A stretch of DNA of 5,711 nt from Angelakisella sp. (GTDB lineage: Bacteria > Bacillota > Clostridia > Oscillospirales > Ruminococcaceae), in the NCBI GenBank assembly GCA_022794295.1, contig JAAWEO010000143.1, forward strand, positions 1 through 5,711, read 5' to 3'. This document shows positions 1-5,418 of the stretch, in pieces. The position numbers and the translations under genes were made by a program. How positions within the stretch are numbered: position 1 is the first letter of the stretch; each line of letters opens with the position of its first letter. The notes beneath the pieces were generated by a model. That model searched no databases, had not been told where the DNA came from, and saw nothing but the letters and a program-made list of their open reading frames with translations.

Positions 1-2
1 CC

Positions 3-20
3 TGCCCCCAGGCGGGGGCA
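3..20. repeat. Small GC-rich hairpin at window edge
   Basis: TGCCCCC at 3-9 is the perfect complement of GGGGGCA at 14-20, with AGGC as the loop. It lies just before the terminator at 28-59, so it probably belongs to the 3' end of a transcript entering from the left. The right arm (14-20) can also pair with a second TGCCCCC at 47-53, so the two hairpins could compete. No U-run follows it, so I do not call it a terminator by itself. Confidence 0.5.
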
Positions 21-27
21 CAAAGAA

Positions 28-59
28 GGGCACCGCCGTATGGCGGTGCCCCCTTTCTC
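28..59 (+). terminator. Rho-independent terminator of an upstream gene
   Basis: GGGCACCGCC (28-37) pairs perfectly with GGCGGTGCCC (42-51) around the loop GTAT, giving a 10-bp GC-rich stem. A pyrimidine tract with several T residues (CCTTTCTCTT) follows. The position just before a new promoter at 73-101 fits the end of a rightward gene outside the window. The T tract is interrupted by C, so termination may be imperfect. Confidence 0.75.
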
Positions 60-72
60 TTGCCCTCACTTA

Positions 73-101
73 TGGACGTCCCCCGGAAAATGTGCTATAC
101 T
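73..101 (+). promoter_or_regulatory. Sigma-A type promoter for the trmN6-rsmI pair
   Basis: A -35 box TGGACG (73-78, four of six consensus bases) is separated by 17 bases from a -10 box TATACT (96-101). The -10 box is preceded by TGC, an extended -10 element. Transcription would start near 107, leaving a leader of about 30 bases with a strong ribosome binding site. No other good promoter was seen before the second gene, so both genes are probably transcribed from here. Confidence 0.7.
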
Positions 102-124
102 TTACCCAACGATCCACCCCCAAT

Positions 125-131
125 AAGGAGG
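125..131 (+). promoter_or_regulatory. Ribosome binding site that sets the trmN6 start
   Basis: AAGGAGG is a full Shine-Dalgarno match and lies 6 bases before the ATG at 138. The same frame is open further left, to an ATG at 60, but that start lies inside the terminator and upstream of the promoter. This site therefore decides the start. Confidence 0.85.
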
Positions 132-137
132 CCTGCT

Positions 138-872
138 ATGGAGCCCTTTTCCTGGGAGGCCATCGGCCCCCTGCGCGTCTGCATCACCAAGGAGCACCGC
201 TTTGGCACCGATGCCTTTCTTCTGGCGGATTTTGCCCGCCCCCGCCGGGGCGATAAGGTCTGTGACCTCTGCGCCGGGTGCGGCATCGTCCCCCTGCTGT
301 GGTTCCGCCAGCCGGAGCGGACCCCTGCCCTGGCCTACGCTGTGGAGCTCCTTCCCCAGGCGGTAGAGCAGATGCAGGCCACCCTTCGGGAAAATGCCGG
401 AGGTCCCCTGGAGGGGCGGTTTTTCCCCATCCTCCGGGATCTCCGGGAGCTCTCCCAGGCGGAGATCCCCCCGGCCTCCCTGGATCTGGTCACCTGCAAT
501 CCCCCTTACAACCCGCCGGGGCGGGGCATCCCGGCCCAGTCGCCCCACCGGCTGACCGCCCGGCACCAGGTGGCCTGCGGCCTTCCCCAAATCGCAGGGG
601 CCGCCTCCCGTCTCCTTCGCTTTGGCGGGAGATTCTGCCTTTGCGGGCGCCCCCACTCCCTCCCCGACGCCATGGAGGCCCTCCGGGGGGCCGGTCTGGA
701 GCCTAAGCGCCTGCGCTTTGTGCAAAAGCTGGCAGACACCCCGCCCTGGCTCTTTCTCCTGGAGGGGCGCAAGGGGGGCAAGCCCTTCCTCCAGGTGGAG
801 CCCCCCCTGCTGATGGAGCTTCCCGGGGGCGGATTTACCCCGGAGGTCCTGGGGATCTACGGGAAGGGATAA
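138..872 (+). CDS. TrmN6-like tRNA1(Val) (adenine37-N6)-methyltransferase
   Basis: The 244-residue product looks like a SAM-dependent adenine-N6 methyltransferase of the TrmN6/YabB family. In characterised members this enzyme methylates A37 of a valine tRNA in the cytoplasm. What is seen: a Rossmann SAM-binding motif DLCAGCG (residues 43-49), an acidic residue at the second strand (E70), the catalytic NPPY motif of N6-adenine methylases (121-124), and a C-terminal FTPEVLGIYG that matches the usual family ending. The start at 138 follows AAGGAGG. RsmI lies 43 bases downstream; yabB and rsmI (yabC) are also near neighbours in Bacillus subtilis, where a small GIY-YIG gene (yazA) sits between them; that gene is absent here. 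One oddity: the family's usual ARHE after the catalytic motif reads ARHQ (141-144). Family membership is well supported. The exact tRNA target is inferred, and a related N6-adenine methylase cannot be excluded. Confidence 0.85.
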   Translation: MEPFSWEAIGPLRVCITKEHRFGTDAFLLADFARPRRGDKVCDLCAGCGIVPLLWFRQPERTPALAYAVELLPQAVEQMQATLRENAGGPLEGRFFPILRDLRELSQAEIPPASLDLVTCNPPYNPPGRGIPAQSPHRLTARHQVACGLPQIAGAASRLLRFGGRFCLCGRPHSLPDAMEALRGAGLEPKRLRFVQKLADTPPWLFLLEGRKGGKPFLQVEPPLLMELPGGGFTPEVLGIYGKG

Positions 873-902
873 CTGCCGTCATTGATTTAGAAAATTCCGG
901 AT

Positions 903-907
903 AGGAG
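903..907 (+). promoter_or_regulatory. Ribosome binding site selecting a GTG start for rsmI
   Basis: AGGAG at 903-907 lies 8 bases before the GTG at 916, a normal spacing. An in-frame GTG at 907 overlaps the Shine-Dalgarno sequence itself and so cannot use it. Choosing 916 also gives the N-terminus MSILYLVGTPIGNL, the usual beginning of RsmI proteins. Confidence 0.75.
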
Positions 908-915
908 TGGTTTCT

Positions 916-1755
916 GTGTCGATCCTGTACCTGGTAGGGACTCCCATTGGCAACCTGGGGGACATGAGCCCCAGGGCCCGGGAGGTGTTGGAAGCGGTGG
1001 ATTTTATCGCTGCCGAGGACACCCGGGTGACCCTGAAGTTGCTGAACCACTTCGGCATCAAAAAGCCCATGGTGAGCTACTACCAGCACAACCTCCGGGA
1101 GCGGGGGGAGCAGATCCTGCGGCGCATCCAGGGGGGAGAAAGCTGCGCCATTGTCACCGACGCAGGGATGCCCTGTATCAGCGACCCCGGGGAGGACCTG
1201 GTGGCCCTCTGCCACGATGCCGGGGTGCCGGTGCGGGTGGTGCCGGGACCTACGGCGGCCCTTTCCGCCCTGGCAGCCTCCGGGCTGCCCACCGGGCGCT
1301 TCGCCTTTGAGGGCTTTCTTTCGGTCAAGGCCAGCAGCCGCCGGGAGCGTCTGGGCCAGGTGAAGGACGATCCCCGGACCCTGATCTTCTACGAGGCGCC
1401 CCACAAGCTCCGGGACACCCTTCGGGACATGGCGGAGGCCTTTGGCGCAGAACGGCAGGTGACCCTCTGCCGGGAGCTGACCAAGCTCCACGAGGAGCAC
1501 CTGCGCACCACCCTGGGGCAGGCCATCGAGCTTTACCGGGAGCGGGAGCCCAAGGGGGAGTTTGTGCTGATCATCCAGGGGGCAGAGCCCCAGGAGGCCC
1601 CGGCGGTCTCCTTCCAGGAGGCTGTGGAGCTGGTGGTGCAGATGGCCGGGTGCGGGGTCTCCCTTTCCGAGGCGGCCAAAAGTGTGGCGGCGGATGCAGG
1701 GTATAAGAAGGGGGAGCTCTACCGGGCTGCGGTCCGGAGGGGGGAGGGGGGCTGA
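916..1755 (+). CDS. rsmI: 16S rRNA (cytidine1402-2'-O)-methyltransferase RsmI
   Basis: This 279-residue protein is RsmI, which uses SAM to 2'-O-methylate C1402 in the decoding centre of 16S rRNA and so tunes start-codon fidelity. It belongs to the tetrapyrrole-methylase (SAM-MT class III) fold. Visible hallmarks are VGTPIGNLGD (residues 7-16), AAEDTR (32-37), SYYQHN (54-59), TDAGMPCISDPG (81-92), PGPTA (110-114), and downstream FYEAPHKL, CRELTKLHEE and GEFVLII. The length is normal for the family, and a C-terminal helical segment after the catalytic fold is present. The start is a GTG at 916, selected by AGGAG. The gene follows the TrmN6-like gene by 43 bases with no terminator between, so the two likely form one RNA-modification transcription unit. 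Nothing in it looks damaged. Confidence 0.95.
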   Translation: MSILYLVGTPIGNLGDMSPRAREVLEAVDFIAAEDTRVTLKLLNHFGIKKPMVSYYQHNLRERGEQILRRIQGGESCAIVTDAGMPCISDPGEDLVALCHDAGVPVRVVPGPTAALSALAASGLPTGRFAFEGFLSVKASSRRERLGQVKDDPRTLIFYEAPHKLRDTLRDMAEAFGAERQVTLCRELTKLHEEHLRTTLGQAIELYREREPKGEFVLIIQGAEPQEAPAVSFQEAVELVVQMAGCGVSLSEAAKSVAADAGYKKGELYRAAVRRGEGG

Positions 1756-1774
1756 GGACCGGAGGGGGCCGGAT

Positions 1775-1804
1775 TGCAAAACACCCCACCGGGGTGTATT
1801 TGCA
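1775..1804. repeat. Long imperfect palindrome after rsmI
   Basis: TGCAAA (1775-1780) pairs with TTTGCA (1799-1804), and ACACCCC (1781-1787) pairs with GGGGTGT (1791-1797). The loop is ACC and one A (1798) is unpaired, giving a 13-bp stem. It starts 20 bases after the rsmI stop. It has no T tract on the right-hand side, so it may stabilise the mRNA 3' end or be a weak terminator rather than a classical intrinsic terminator. Confidence 0.6.
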
Positions 1805-1832
1805 GGTTAGTTGAGTGCAGGGCGAGCAGGCT

Positions 1833-1867
1833 CTTACTTTCTTTTTTTCTTTCAAAAAGAAAGTAAG
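1833..1867. repeat. Perfect 14-bp A/T-rich hairpin
   Basis: CTTACTTTCTTTTT (1833-1846) is the exact reverse complement of AAAAAGAAAGTAAG (1854-1867), with a 7-base loop. It is strikingly purine/pyrimidine asymmetric and A/T-rich in a GC-rich neighbourhood. It sits in the middle of a hairpin series. The T run inside the left arm is not placed after a stem as in a terminator. I recall similar hairpins between genes in Clostridia, but that is memory rather than evidence from this window. Confidence 0.7.
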
Positions 1868-1879
1868 CAAAGAAAAATG

Positions 1880-1991
1880 CGCCCTTCGGAAGGATGCGGG
1901 GGAATTTCGCTCCCTGCGGGGAGCGACCAGGGCGCTGCCCTGACCCCGAGCCCTTCGGGCACGTGGGCTACGCCCAACCCTTTGAAAAGGG
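1880..1991. repeat. Array of six GC-rich stem-loops
   Basis: Six hairpins follow one another closely. They are CCTT-CGG-AAGG (1883-1893, extendable with CGC/GCG to 1880-1898), CGCTCCC/GGGAGCG (1908-1925), CAGGGC/GCCCTG (1928-1942), GCCC-TTC-GGGC (1950-1960), TGGGC/GCCCA (1964-1976) and CCCTTT/AAAGGG (1978-1991). Loops are mostly 2-4 bases. This density is far above what surrounding coding DNA shows and suggests either a repeat element or a structured non-coding RNA. No function can be assigned from this sequence. Confidence 0.6.
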
Positions 1992-2040
1992 CGGCCCTAA
2001 ACTTTAGACCCTACGAGAGGTTGTGCAGGGCGAAAGGTCC

Positions 2041-2133
2041 TGCCTGGAGCCTTGGATTGGTAAGAGCTTCCCCCATCCAGCCTGTCAAAGGCCGGGGAAT
2101 CGCTTCGCCTTGTGCCTGCTCGGACTCCAGGCA
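2041..2133. repeat. Long-range 9-bp inverted repeat
   Basis: TGCCTGGAG at 2041-2049 is the perfect reverse complement of CTCCAGGCA at 2125-2133. In RNA it would close a domain of about 75 bases that includes the first part of repeat copy A. The right arm is conserved in copy B, but I find no matching left arm there before the window ends. Conservation therefore does not support the stem as an essential feature. Confidence 0.4.
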
Positions 2134-2187
2134 CCCACCATCCCTTTCGCACACCGTTAAGCCGCGAAGCGGCGGGTAGGGTCTGTC
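2084..2187 (+). repeat. Dispersed repeat, copy A
   Basis: These 104 bases recur as the reverse complement at 5566-5669 with 92 identical positions and no gaps. Identity is complete in 2084-2103, 2121-2138 and 2148-2166, and in 2168-2187. Differences cluster at 2104-2120 and 2144-2147. The copy ends with the hairpin GCCGC-GAA-GCGGC (2161-2173) and GGGTAGGGTCTGTC. Similarity fades to the left of 2084. No reading frame appears to be preserved, so it looks like a non-coding dispersed element rather than a gene fragment. Confidence 0.85.
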
Positions 2188-2217
2188 AGCGGCCATCAGG
2201 CCGCCGGGTAGGGTCTG
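2161..2217 (+). repeat. Tandem hairpin plus GGGTAGGGTCTG modules
   Basis: Two modules follow each other. The first is GCCGC-GAA-GCGGC (2161-2173), its last C followed by GGGTAGGGTCTG (2174-2185). The second is GCGGCC-ATCA-GGCCGC (2189-2204), then C and GGGTAGGGTCTG (2206-2217). The stems differ in sequence, but the 12-base tail is identical. The second tail ends one base before the purine-rich AAAAGAGGTG ribosome binding region of the next gene. Copy B has only the first module. Confidence 0.75.
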
Positions 2218-2221
2218 AAAA

Positions 2222-2227
2222 GAGGTG
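2222..2227 (+). promoter_or_regulatory. Ribosome binding site of the DUF1266 gene
   Basis: GAGGTG within AAAAGAGGTG lies 7 bases before the ATG at 2235, and all seven spacer bases are T. This places the start after the repeat and excludes an in-frame ATG at 2112 inside repeat copy A. Translation from there would add a 41-residue segment encoded by repeat DNA. Confidence 0.75.
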
Positions 2228-2234
2228 TTTTTTT

Positions 2235-3497
2235 ATGATTGAGTTTCAGCGTGGTTGGCATTTGAAAAGGTTTTTCACTGCTTTTTTATGGGCTGTTTTC
2301 TGGGTTGGTTCCTGCTTGGCGGTCATCGAGTTCTTTTATGGCCCCGGGGAGGCCTTCGGCCAGGCCCATATCGGCCTTTTGGGCGGGCTTTCCGCTATTT
2401 TTTGCGTGGCGGTGCCTGTTTCCCTGGGCTTCTTCCTGGCACGGCTCCTGGGGCTTTTCCGGTGGCGGAGGCGCCTGCAAAAGCAGCTGCGCCGCTATCT
2501 CCCCCCGGAGGAAGCTGGCGACCCCATTCCCCTGCTGGAAAAGGATCTGAAGTGCCGGCTCTTTGGTGTCACCGAGATTTTTCTGGGCCGGGAGTGGGTG
2601 GTTTTCCCCGGCCAGGTCATGAAACGGGATGCCATTGTGGGCATTTACTTCACCGAGCTTTCCCGCTTTTCCCTTTCCCAGCGCCTGCGCATCACCCTGG
2701 TGGATGACACCGGCGAGCTGATCTCCTACGAGGCCCCCAAGGGGGATGGCCCCGCCTGCTATGACTTCCTTCTGGCCACCCATCCCTGGGTCTCCCGGGG
2801 GGATTTCCGGGAGTACACCTTCTTCCTGCAAAAGGAGGGGGATCACCCCGACTGGCGCAAGCTCCGCATCCCGGCAAAGACCTCCTATCTGGGGGTCTCC
2901 AGGTGGGACCGCAACCCCATCCTGGAGGAAAACACCATCTCCGGCCAATACGAGCGTTGGCTTCTGGCCTCCTATGCTCCCTACATTGCCGCGGACCCCT
3001 ACCTTCACGGGGACTTTGACCATACCGGAGGCTGGGAACGCACCACCCTCCAGGAGCGGATCGCCAAAAGCATTCTGAGGGATCCCTGGGATGTAACGAG
3101 CAAGGAGGAGCTGCTGGACACAGTGGAACACCTGATGACCACCGGGCAGCTGTCCCGGGATGGCTGGCAGCTGGGCCGTGCGACCATGGTCCTGGGGCTG
3201 GGGTACATTGCCGGGTACCTTACCCGCCGTGAGCTGCTGCAAAGCTCCCTTCCCGTGGGGGAGGCCATCCAAAAGGTCTTTGGCAGCTGGCAGGAGCTTC
3301 ACGAAAGCTACCTGAAAAGCTACGAAAGCTGGGCCAAGGGGGCTAAATCCCGGGGGCTTCGCCGCAGGGCCTATGAGGAGCTGCTAAAGGACCCCGCCTC
3401 CCTTCTGAACACCGTGCCCTTCCGGCTGGACCTCCAGGGGCGGTGCCGGGAGACCCTGGGCGCTTTTCCAGAGGAACCAACAAAAGCAAAGCCATAA
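2235..3497 (+). CDS. Membrane-anchored DUF1266-type protein
   Basis: This 420-residue protein has two N-terminal hydrophobic segments (about residues 13-34 and 46-75). A basic stretch follows (RWRRRLQKQLRR, 76-87), suggesting a membrane anchor with the bulk of the protein in the cytoplasm. Residues about 100-200 look beta-rich (FGVTEIFLGREWVVF, then IVGIYFTEL), which could be a PH-like domain; this is inference. The C-terminal part (about 283-400) matches the DUF1266 pattern: WDVTSKEELLDTVEHL, then GWQLGRATMVLGLGYIAGYLTRRE (310-333), SWQELHESYLKSYESW (351-366) and VPFRLDL (394-400). DUF1266 proteins, such as E. coli YbeU and YbeR, have no established biochemical function, and I see no catalytic motif. 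The gene starts directly after the repeat modules and its stop lies inside the terminator stem. It appears intact and stands alone on its strand. Confidence 0.8.
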   Translation: MIEFQRGWHLKRFFTAFLWAVFWVGSCLAVIEFFYGPGEAFGQAHIGLLGGLSAIFCVAVPVSLGFFLARLLGLFRWRRRLQKQLRRYLPPEEAGDPIPLLEKDLKCRLFGVTEIFLGREWVVFPGQVMKRDAIVGIYFTELSRFSLSQRLRITLVDDTGELISYEAPKGDGPACYDFLLATHPWVSRGDFREYTFFLQKEGDHPDWRKLRIPAKTSYLGVSRWDRNPILEENTISGQYERWLLASYAPYIAADPYLHGDFDHTGGWERTTLQERIAKSILRDPWDVTSKEELLDTVEHLMTTGQLSRDGWQLGRATMVLGLGYIAGYLTRRELLQSSLPVGEAIQKVFGSWQELHESYLKSYESWAKGAKSRGLRRRAYEELLKDPASLLNTVPFRLDLQGRCRETLGAFPEEPTKAKP

Positions 3498-3536
3498 AAC
3501 AAAGGCGGAGAGCCCGGTGCCCTCCGCCTTTGTTTT
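3496..3536. terminator. Bidirectional intrinsic terminator between convergent genes
   Basis: AAAACAAAGGCGGAG (3496-3510) pairs perfectly over 15 bases with CTCCGCCTTTGTTTT (3522-3536) around an 11-base loop. On the plus strand the stem ends in TTTGTTTTGTCTT, and on the minus strand in TTTGTTTTAT, so both directions have a GC stem and a U-rich tail. The left arm overlaps the last two bases of the DUF1266 stop codon. It lies 54 bases past the stop of the minus-strand methyltransferase, so it can terminate both convergent units. Confidence 0.9.
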
Positions 3537-3590
3537 GTCTTGAAAATCTGCCCTCCAACGGCAAGCGTCCTTTGTATTGGCCTGTCGCTT

Positions 3591-4331
3591 CTATTGCCCT
3601 TTTCTTCCCCGCACCAGCAGCATCATCGGGCGGCGGAGCTCGCCGTCCATGCCGGGCAGGTCCATCATCTCCGGGGGCGGCTGGGCTTCCTCCACCGCCT
3701 CCAAAAGAAAGCCCTGTTCCAGCAATCCGTTCAGGATCTGGGTCAGGGTGTGGTGGTACTTTTTTACTGGGCACCCCAGGAACCGGGTCATCCGCTCCCC
3801 CGGGCGGAAATAGTCATCCACCGGCCAGTGGTCCGGCCGGCCATCCGGGCCGTAGATCCAGTCCTGGCCCGGCCCGGCGGTAAAGACCGGGTGCTCGATG
3901 TTAAAAAGGAAAACGCCCCCCGGTGTCAGTGTCCGCCAGACCTTGCGGTATATCTCCCCCAGGTCCTCCACATAGTGAAGGGCCAGGTTGGAGACCACAC
4001 AGTCCCAGGTGTCAGGCGGGTACTCGTAATCCTCCATGGAGCAACGACGGTATTCGATCCCTGTCCCGGGGTTTCTCCGCCCGGCTTCCTCCAGCATGCT
4101 GGCGCTGGTATCAATGCCCAGCACCCGCAGGGCACCCTGCTGCCGGGCGTAACCGCAGTGCCAGCCATAGCCGCAGCCCAGGTCCAGCACCGATTTTCCC
4201 AAAAGCTCCGGGAACAGGGGGCGCAGCTGGTGCCATTCCCCGGCGGCAGAAAGGCCATCCCGGCTTCGGGGCATTTGGGCATACCGGGAAAAGAACTCGC
4301 TGTTATCGTACTCGTTTTTATTGTCAGCCAA
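3591..4331 (-). CDS. Class I SAM-dependent methyltransferase
   Basis: The 246-residue product is a small class I methyltransferase. The SAM-binding motif I is VLDLGCGYGWH (residues 48-58), followed by GIDTS (72-76), DCVVSNLALHYVEDL (110-124) and LTPGGVFLFNIEHPVF (135-150). This is the order expected for the Methyltransf_11/25 type. The substrate cannot be read from the sequence; a small molecule is the usual guess for this architecture. I place the start at TTG (4331-4329) because the N-terminus ADNKNEYDNSEFFSRYAQM resembles that of related proteins (recalled, not searched). An in-frame ATG at 4379 would add a hydrophobic peptide that only reflects the overlapping gene. The TTG start overlaps the stop of the AbrB-family gene by 8 bases (TTGGCTGA), which suggests translational coupling. 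No strong ribosome binding site is seen, only GGTGG nearby. A shorter form starting at ATG 4274 would lose conserved sequence. Confidence 0.85.
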   Translation of the reverse strand: MADNKNEYDNSEFFSRYAQMPRSRDGLSAAGEWHQLRPLFPELLGKSVLDLGCGYGWHCGYARQQGALRVLGIDTSASMLEEAGRRNPGTGIEYRRCSMEDYEYPPDTWDCVVSNLALHYVEDLGEIYRKVWRTLTPGGVFLFNIEHPVFTAGPGQDWIYGPDGRPDHWPVDDYFRPGERMTRFLGCPVKKYHHTLTQILNGLLEQGFLLEAVEEAQPPPEMMDLPGMDGELRRPMMLLVRGRKGQ

Positions 4332-5397
4332 AAAGATGCACCACCAAATTAACAATATTGGGGAAGAACACCACCACAATAATCATCCGCAGGATCTGGA
4401 TGAAGCAGACGTCGGGGCTGTCCACCCCCACATCGGAGGAGATCAGGGCCATGTCCGAGGCACCGGCGGGGGTGGCGATCAGCATAGCCTCCGCCAGGTT
4501 CAGGTGGGTCACCCGGGGCAGCAGCCAGCCCATGAAAAAGCAGTTGGCCAGGTAGATCAGCAGCAGCACAATGGCAGGGACGATCAGGAAGCGCAGGTCG
4601 GCCAGCTCCTGGCGGCCAAAGCAGCAGCCGATGTAGCAGCCGGTAAGGACCTGGGCCACCATCTTCAGCCACCGGGGGATAAAGGCCCGGCCCCAAACCA
4701 GCTTGAAGATCAGGACGCTGACGGTGGAAAACAGGATGGTTCCTGCCGGGATACCGGTCTCTTTGCCGAGGAAGCCGAACACCGAGCCCACGACCACAGT
4801 CAGGAGGATCACCCCCGGGCCCTTATCCTGGGCGGGTGCTTTTGCTTTTTCCACCGGGGCGGCGGCTGCCGCAGGGGGGACCGGAGACGCCGGGACTACC
4901 GTGGTCTCCCGGGTTTTGGCTACCTTGGCAATGATCAGGGGGAAGCAGCCTACCCCCACGGCCATACGGACAAACTGGAGCACTGCCACATAGGGCACCT
5001 TGGCCCCCAGGTCAGCGGCAATAATGGGCATATCGCTCATGCCGCCGGGGACGCAGCACATCAGGCTGGTGAGCAGGTCCATTTGGGAAATACCATACAG
5101 CAGAAAGCCTGCTGCCAGGTTCAGGACCAGGTATCCGGTGATCAAAATCGCAAGGGGCTTTACAATACGGGGAAGGTTCTTCATATCCGCCTTGCTTACG
5201 GAGCAGCCGATAAAGGCACCTGCTGTGATCTGGGCTACTGTTCGGGCAATGCCTGGGAAGCTGGCGGCCTCGAAGCCGATATTCAGCGCTGCCACGCCGA
5301 TGATGGCGCCTACGATCAAACCGCCGGGGACCTTCAGCTTCAAAAAGATATAGCCGAACACCACACCAACGGCCAGGGTCAAAAGCACATTTCCCAT
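4324..5397 (-). CDS. AbrB-family (duplicated-domain) membrane protein
   Basis: This 357-residue polytopic membrane protein belongs to the family annotated as AbrB duplication or putative ammonia monooxygenase. It is a transporter-like protein and is unrelated to the Bacillus transition-state regulator AbrB. Two homologous halves are visible. Half 1 (about 1-162) carries TAGAFIGCSVS (58-68) and PGGMSDMPIIAADLG (117-131), then LQFVRM. Half 2 (about 195-357) carries LTGCYIGCCFG (251-261) and PAGASDMALISSDVG (310-324), then IQILRM. Both halves are rich in hydrophobic helices, joined by an Ala/Pro/Lys-rich linker (165-193). Length is normal for the family. The substrate is unknown. The start ATG at 5397 follows GAGGAGG with 8-base spacing. 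It is the first gene of a leftward operon with the overlapping methyltransferase and has its own promoter and structured leader. Confidence 0.9.
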   Translation of the reverse strand: MGNVLLTLAVGVVFGYIFLKLKVPGGLIVGAIIGVAALNIGFEAASFPGIARTVAQITAGAFIGCSVSKADMKNLPRIVKPLAILITGYLVLNLAAGFLLYGISQMDLLTSLMCCVPGGMSDMPIIAADLGAKVPYVAVLQFVRMAVGVGCFPLIIAKVAKTRETTVVPASPVPPAAAAAPVEKAKAPAQDKGPGVILLTVVVGSVFGFLGKETGIPAGTILFSTVSVLIFKLVWGRAFIPRWLKMVAQVLTGCYIGCCFGRQELADLRFLIVPAIVLLLIYLANCFFMGWLLPRVTHLNLAEAMLIATPAGASDMALISSDVGVDSPDVCFIQILRMIIVVVFFPNIVNLVVHLFG

Positions 5398-5405
5398 TTC
5401 AAAAA

Positions 5406-5412
5406 CCTCCTC
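5406..5412 (-). promoter_or_regulatory. Strong ribosome binding site of the AbrB-family gene
   Basis: On the minus strand GAGGAGG lies 8 bases before the ATG at 5397. It is a near-perfect anti-Shine-Dalgarno match and fixes the start. The palindromic leader (5419-5484) ends only 6 bases upstream of it, so folding of the leader could affect ribosome access. Confidence 0.9.
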
Positions 5413-5418
5413 AATACA

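Larger units (their letters stand above)
1756..2234. other. Gene-free, hairpin-rich intergenic region
   Basis: This stretch of about 480 bases separates rsmI from the DUF1266 gene. I see no credible protein gene in it. Open frames exist on both strands, but they run through palindromes, lack a good ribosome binding site, and give low-complexity peptides. The content is at least eight consecutive hairpins (1775-1991), a 9-bp long-range inverted repeat (2041-2049 with 2125-2133), a dispersed repeat copy (2084-2187) and two hairpin-plus-GGGTAGGGTCTG modules (2161-2217). No convincing promoter was found here; a weak TTGAAA/TTTAGA pair at 1982-2007 with a 14- to 15-base spacer is not good enough to call. 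The DUF1266 gene must be transcribed from somewhere in this region or by readthrough from rsmI. Confidence 0.7.

Noticed and set aside
1811..2179. Rightward open frame of 122 codons between rsmI and the DUF1266 gene
   Set aside because: It crosses the A/T hairpin, the stem-loop series and most of repeat copy A, has no convincing ribosome binding site, and gives a low-complexity peptide. Long frames by chance are common in GC-rich repeats.
2171..2217. G-quadruplex from the GGGTAGGG motifs
   Set aside because: The spacing gives at most two runs of three Gs per module, not the four regularly spaced runs needed for a stable quadruplex.
2112..2234. N-terminal extension of the DUF1266 protein starting at ATG 2112
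   Set aside because: The extension would be encoded by repeat copy A and the hairpin modules. A proper ribosome binding site sits at 2222-2227, right before ATG 2235.
1756..2234. CRISPR array in the repeat-rich intergenic region
   Set aside because: The hairpins differ in sequence, there are no regular direct repeats with unique spacers of constant length, and no cas genes are nearby.
4332..4379. Start of the minus-strand methyltransferase at ATG 4379
   Set aside because: The added residues overlap the coding end of the AbrB-family gene in another frame and do not resemble methyltransferase N-termini. The TTG at 4331 gives the expected N-terminus.
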